From Chitinophagaceae bacterium (GTDB lineage Bacteria; Bacteroidota; Bacteroidia; Chitinophagales; Chitinophagaceae), in contig CANGBQ010000008.1 of NCBI GenBank assembly GCA_947451985.1, positions 1 through 32,063 on the forward strand: DNA of 32,063 nucleotides, read 5' to 3'. Each line of letters starts with the position of its first letter. Position 1 is the first letter of the stretch. Under the pieces are notes generated by a model. The model did no database searches, had not been told where the DNA came from, and was given only the letters and a program-made list of their open reading frames with translations. Shown piece after piece: positions 29,254-32,063 of the stretch. The translations under genes and the position numbers were made by a program.

Positions 29254-29512
29254 ACCAACGGTCATTTTTAGCGCTCCTACATAAGGCTATTTTTACGTCA
29301 GATTCATTCAATAATCATTGGAATAATAGGAAATCAGATATAACCGTTGTAATAGACCGTAAACTGATGCTTCTGAACCGATAGAATAAAAACTGTGTTT
29401 ATTCCTGGATGGTTGGGAATGGAAGAAGAAATTACAGAATAGCAATTGCAAAAGATTGCAAAACTGTAAAATCGTTCGAAGGCGGGGTTTAATACACCCG
29501 CCTTCTTTTTTT
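29254..29512 (+). ncRNA. Candidate ~260-nt noncoding or leader RNA of unknown family
   Basis: Promoter at 29220-29248, intrinsic terminator at 29478-29512, several internal complementary segments (e.g. CAACGGT 29256-29262 with ACCGTTG 29343-29349) and no credible ORF. Confidence 0.5.
29478..29512 (+). terminator. Strong Rho-independent terminator with no annotated gene upstream
   Basis: GAAGGCGGG-GTTTAATACA-CCCGCCTTC, 9-bp perfect stem, followed by T7. Confidence 0.9.
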
Positions 29513-29578
29513 ATACGTATCTACGACAATTCATTCAGCCATTTCTTCGTAGATTTAGCTTATTGAAACTTACTGCTC

Positions 29579-30328
29579 ATGCATTATTTTTTATCGTCTT
29601 TACTGGCATACTTACTCACGCCATTCTATTGGTTGGCGGCATTGACCTGCTTGGGCTTCTTGGCCAAATCGGCTGAGAAAAGAAAACGATATGCCATAGC
29701 AGCACTGATGCTGTTTCTGTTGTTCAGTAACAATTGGCTGCTCATCAGTTATGCACGTTACTGGCAACAGCCAAATACCAAAGTGTCCTCCTCAAAGACA
29801 TATAGCAGTGCCATTCTATTGGGTGGTTTTGGAAGTCCCGGGGCCAGTGAAGAAGGCTATTTCAATGGAACAGCCGATCGGTTTATCCAGGCCGCCAAAC
29901 AGTACAAATTGGGAAAGATTCAGCATATCCTCATCTCTGGCGGCAATGGAAAAAATGAGGTGGCCACGTTTAATGAAGCCTCCTGGGCGAAGAAAGAATT
30001 GATGGTTTTTGGGATACCCGACAGCGCCATCCTGGTCGAAGACGCTTCTGCCAATACCGCAGACAATGCAGCCATCGCTAAAAAAATACTTGATTCTTTG
30101 AAACTTACACCACCCTACCTATTGATTACTTCTGCACACCACATGCCCAGGGCCAGTTTGCTTTTCAAAAAAGCAGGCCTGAACACCCACTCACTCTCTT
30201 GTAATTATATCTCTGGAAATGAAAAATACCGATGGGAGGATTGCATACCAAGGGCCGATGTATTATTCAACTGGAGTTTCTATTTTAAAGAAACCTTCGC
30301 GTATTGGCTTTATCGTCTCAAAGGATGA
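29579..30328 (+). CDS. YdcF family (DUF218, SanA/ElyC-like) protein
   Basis: N-terminal TM helices; SAILLGGFG...RFIQAAKQYKLGKIQHILISGGNG...EDASANTADNAAIAKKIL...LLITSAHHMPRASLLFKKAGL. Confidence 0.9.
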   Translation: MHYFLSSLLAYLLTPFYWLAALTCLGFLAKSAEKRKRYAIAALMLFLLFSNNWLLISYARYWQQPNTKVSSSKTYSSAILLGGFGSPGASEEGYFNGTADRFIQAAKQYKLGKIQHILISGGNGKNEVATFNEASWAKKELMVFGIPDSAILVEDASANTADNAAIAKKILDSLKLTPPYLLITSAHHMPRASLLFKKAGLNTHSLSCNYISGNEKYRWEDCIPRADVLFNWSFYFKETFAYWLYRLKG

Positions 30329-30378
30329 TTCACCAAACTTCTTATCATTTATAGAGAGGTGGTATAAGCAGCGAATTG

Positions 30379-31029
30379 CTAATCTTTAATTACTCTTACT
30401 GAGAATCCACCCATTTTGATGCTGTTTTGCCTGCCTAATGCAGTACTTTTGAAGTCAAGGCCTCTGCACCAAGATTGTTTTGAATTGTCGGCAGGAGCAC
30501 ACCACCAATAGCCGTTGCTGCCGAGCTTAATAAATCCACCATTGTTGCTTCTAAATCCTCCTGGCAAAGCATCAAAACCGCTACTGTTGGTTCCATTTTC
30601 ATTGTTTTTCCAGCCTTTCTTGGATTTTAACTTCATTCCGGCAACAGAAGCACCGCCTACAAATGATTCAAGATTAGACCATTCTAAATCAGTCGGCACA
30701 TGCCAGCCCTCCGGAGCGATGCCTCTTGGGTCATTTACAGCATACCAATTGTATAACTTTCCGAATTTCTCTCCATTTTTACTGTTGTTTTCATAATAGC
30801 ACCAAGCTGCCTCTCCCGCTGCCCCATAAGTCTCCCATTCTTTAGCTGTTTTCGCTTCGGGAATGGCATCACCATTTTTAAAACTAGACACTTCTAAATT
30901 TTTAACTGCCCAAACCTGATCTCCAATCTTTACACTTGAAAATTCAATAATATTTAATTGGACATTCTGTGATTGGCCTTGAAGAAAAAGAAAGCAGCAA
31001 GAAGAGATAAAAAAACAGATTGTTTTCAT
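30379..31029 (-). CDS. FISUMP (Fibrobacter succinogenes major paralogous) domain protein
   Basis: IGDQVWAVKNLEVSSFKNGD...WCYYENNSKNGEKFGKLYNWYAVNDPRGIAPEGWHVPTDLEWSNLE...GFDALPGGFRSNNGGF...YWWCAP...FSVRVIKD. Confidence 0.9.
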   Translation of the reverse strand: MKTICFFISSCCFLFLQGQSQNVQLNIIEFSSVKIGDQVWAVKNLEVSSFKNGDAIPEAKTAKEWETYGAAGEAAWCYYENNSKNGEKFGKLYNWYAVNDPRGIAPEGWHVPTDLEWSNLESFVGGASVAGMKLKSKKGWKNNENGTNSSGFDALPGGFRSNNGGFIKLGSNGYWWCAPADNSKQSWCRGLDFKSTALGRQNSIKMGGFSVRVIKD

Positions 31030-31155
31030 ATGCTTTATTTATATATTGAAATGAAGTTAATAAAATTTTAAGGAAAAACATCCTCTTTTGCCCACAACAA
31101 AAATCAATTATTCATTATATTCGTTGCCTATCTTTTACATATTAAAATATTCCAA

Positions 31156-31806
31156 ATGAAACCAATGAAGCAATTATTATTGATCATCATATTGTTTACA
31201 GGTATTTCAGCCAGTGGTCAATTTATGGGAGAATCTGCCAAACAGATTTACAAATCACCTAATTACAAAGAAGTATTGGAGACGCACCATACAGTAGCTA
31301 TATTGCCTTTCAAGGCTACAATCTCCTACAAGAGAACACCTAAAAATTTCAATGCCGAAGCAAATACAGCAGAAGAAAAAAAATTGGGGCTAAATATGCA
31401 AGAAGGCATGTTTACTTATTTATTGAGAAAAAGCGACAAATACACTGTGCAGTTTCAGGACATTCAACGAACCAATGCGTTGTTGAAACAGAAAGAATTG
31501 TTTGATCATTTGGATGAAATACTCCCTGATTCTTTGTGCAAAGTATTAAATGTAGATGCCGTCATCAAATGTACCTACGAGTATGAAAAAACAGGAAGCG
31601 AAGCCGGCGCGATTGTTTCTGCTGTATTGATTGGGAACGCCAAAACCGGCTCGGGTGGTTTGACCATGCAAATCAATGACAAAAAACAAGGTGATTTGGT
31701 ATGGCGTTTTTACAAAGAAATGAACGAAAGCATCACCAGCAACGCCAATGAAATCATGGACAGAATGATGAGAAAAGTTTCGCGCAACTTCCCTTACGAA
31801 AAATAA
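31156..31806 (+). CDS. Secreted protein of unknown function
   Basis: Signal peptide MKQLLLIIILFTGISASGQ; 216 aa; THHTVAILPFKATISYKRTP loosely resembles CsgG/GNA1162-type N-termini, not firmly assignable. Confidence 0.75.
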   Translation: MKPMKQLLLIIILFTGISASGQFMGESAKQIYKSPNYKEVLETHHTVAILPFKATISYKRTPKNFNAEANTAEEKKLGLNMQEGMFTYLLRKSDKYTVQFQDIQRTNALLKQKELFDHLDEILPDSLCKVLNVDAVIKCTYEYEKTGSEAGAIVSAVLIGNAKTGSGGLTMQINDKKQGDLVWRFYKEMNESITSNANEIMDRMMRKVSRNFPYEK

Positions 31807-31824
31807 TAACCCCAGCAGGATTTT

Positions 31825-32063
31825 ATGACATTCGAAGAGGCCTTTCAAAAATACATTCACAACCAGAAAGTAGTTGGCTGGGGATTCAGGCAACAAAAGC
31901 GGGTACAGTTACCCGATGGAAATTTTTCCTTTCCTTGTGGGTATTATACTGAATATGAAAATGGCTATAAGTTAATCGCTAGTGGTGAGTCATTGGGTAA
32001 TACACCCGTACAAGAGGCCCTCATACTAGATCCCAACTTTGTGCCCATTGCCAGGGATACCGA
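31825..32063 (+). CDS. 3'-truncated CDS, hypothetical protein, missing from the ORF track
   Basis: ATG at 31825, open to the window end: MTFEEAFQKYIHNQKVVGWGFRQQKRVQLPDGNFSFPCGYYTEYENGYKLIASGESLGNTPVQEALILDPNFVPIARDT... Confidence 0.75.
   Translation, partial: MTFEEAFQKYIHNQKVVGWGFRQQKRVQLPDGNFSFPCGYYTEYENGYKLIASGESLGNTPVQEALILDPNFVPIARDT

Noticed and set aside
29241-29378. Long stop-free frame (VCKHQRSFLALLHKAIFTSDSFNNHWNNRKSDITVVIDRKLMLLNR) within the candidate ncRNA
   Set aside because: No start codon until its last five codons; only ~45 codons; no recognisable homology, so not called a gene or pseudogene, though a decayed-gene origin cannot be excluded without a search.
29442-29464. Tandem ATTGCAAAA(G/C) duplication and GCAATTGC palindrome
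   Set aside because: Two short copies only; better seen as a small hairpin (GCAAT/ATTGC) within the candidate RNA than as a repeat element.
29185-29467. Three copies of AAAACTGT (29185, 29389, 29460) and a CAGTTT complement at 29202
   Set aside because: Short AT-rich 8-mer, irregular spacing; the complement lies upstream of the predicted RNA start. Not strong enough alone, could be revisited if the ncRNA is real.
1-32063. CRISPR arrays, insertion sequences, prophage, defence islands, rRNA or tRNA genes
   Set aside because: Looked for repeat-spacer patterns, transposase/integrase/nuclease domains and RNA-gene hallmarks; none supported by the sequence.

Overview
Gene-dense, mostly chromosomal-core stretch of a Bacteroidota genome, Chitinophagaceae-like by gene content and by TAnnTTTG promoter elements (inference). 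About 22 protein-coding genes are supported. They include a PorE-like OmpA/PD40 protein (5'-truncated), dprA, guaB, a DUF4105 protein, an alpha/beta hydrolase, a large T9SS type B cargo protein, an SDR oxidoreductase, the giant T9SS translocon gene sprA with ruvA upstream, fabH, an S8 protease with a T9SS type A tail, an RsmB-like rRNA m5C methyltransferase, odhB/sucB, a sigma-70 family factor, a START-like protein, an LptF/G-family permease, a Tat-exported Mn-type SOD, an M20 dipeptidase, a YdcF-like protein, a FISUMP protein, a secreted protein of unknown function and a 3'-truncated CDS. I found no CRISPR array, rRNA, tRNA, prophage or transposon. The most interesting unexplained element is a ~460 bp intergenic region (29118-29578) lying after one intrinsic terminator. 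It has its own Bacteroidota-type promoter (TTTG-N17-TAGGTTTG) and ends in a second strong intrinsic terminator with no credible ORF, so it is a candidate undescribed structured ncRNA or leader RNA. Secondary candidates are an uncalled 36-aa membrane microprotein ORF overlapping the START-gene stop (TAATG), a terminator whose T-tract directly abuts the start codon of the RsmB-like gene, and a divergent sigma-factor paralogue with a terminator-like hairpin in its upstream region.
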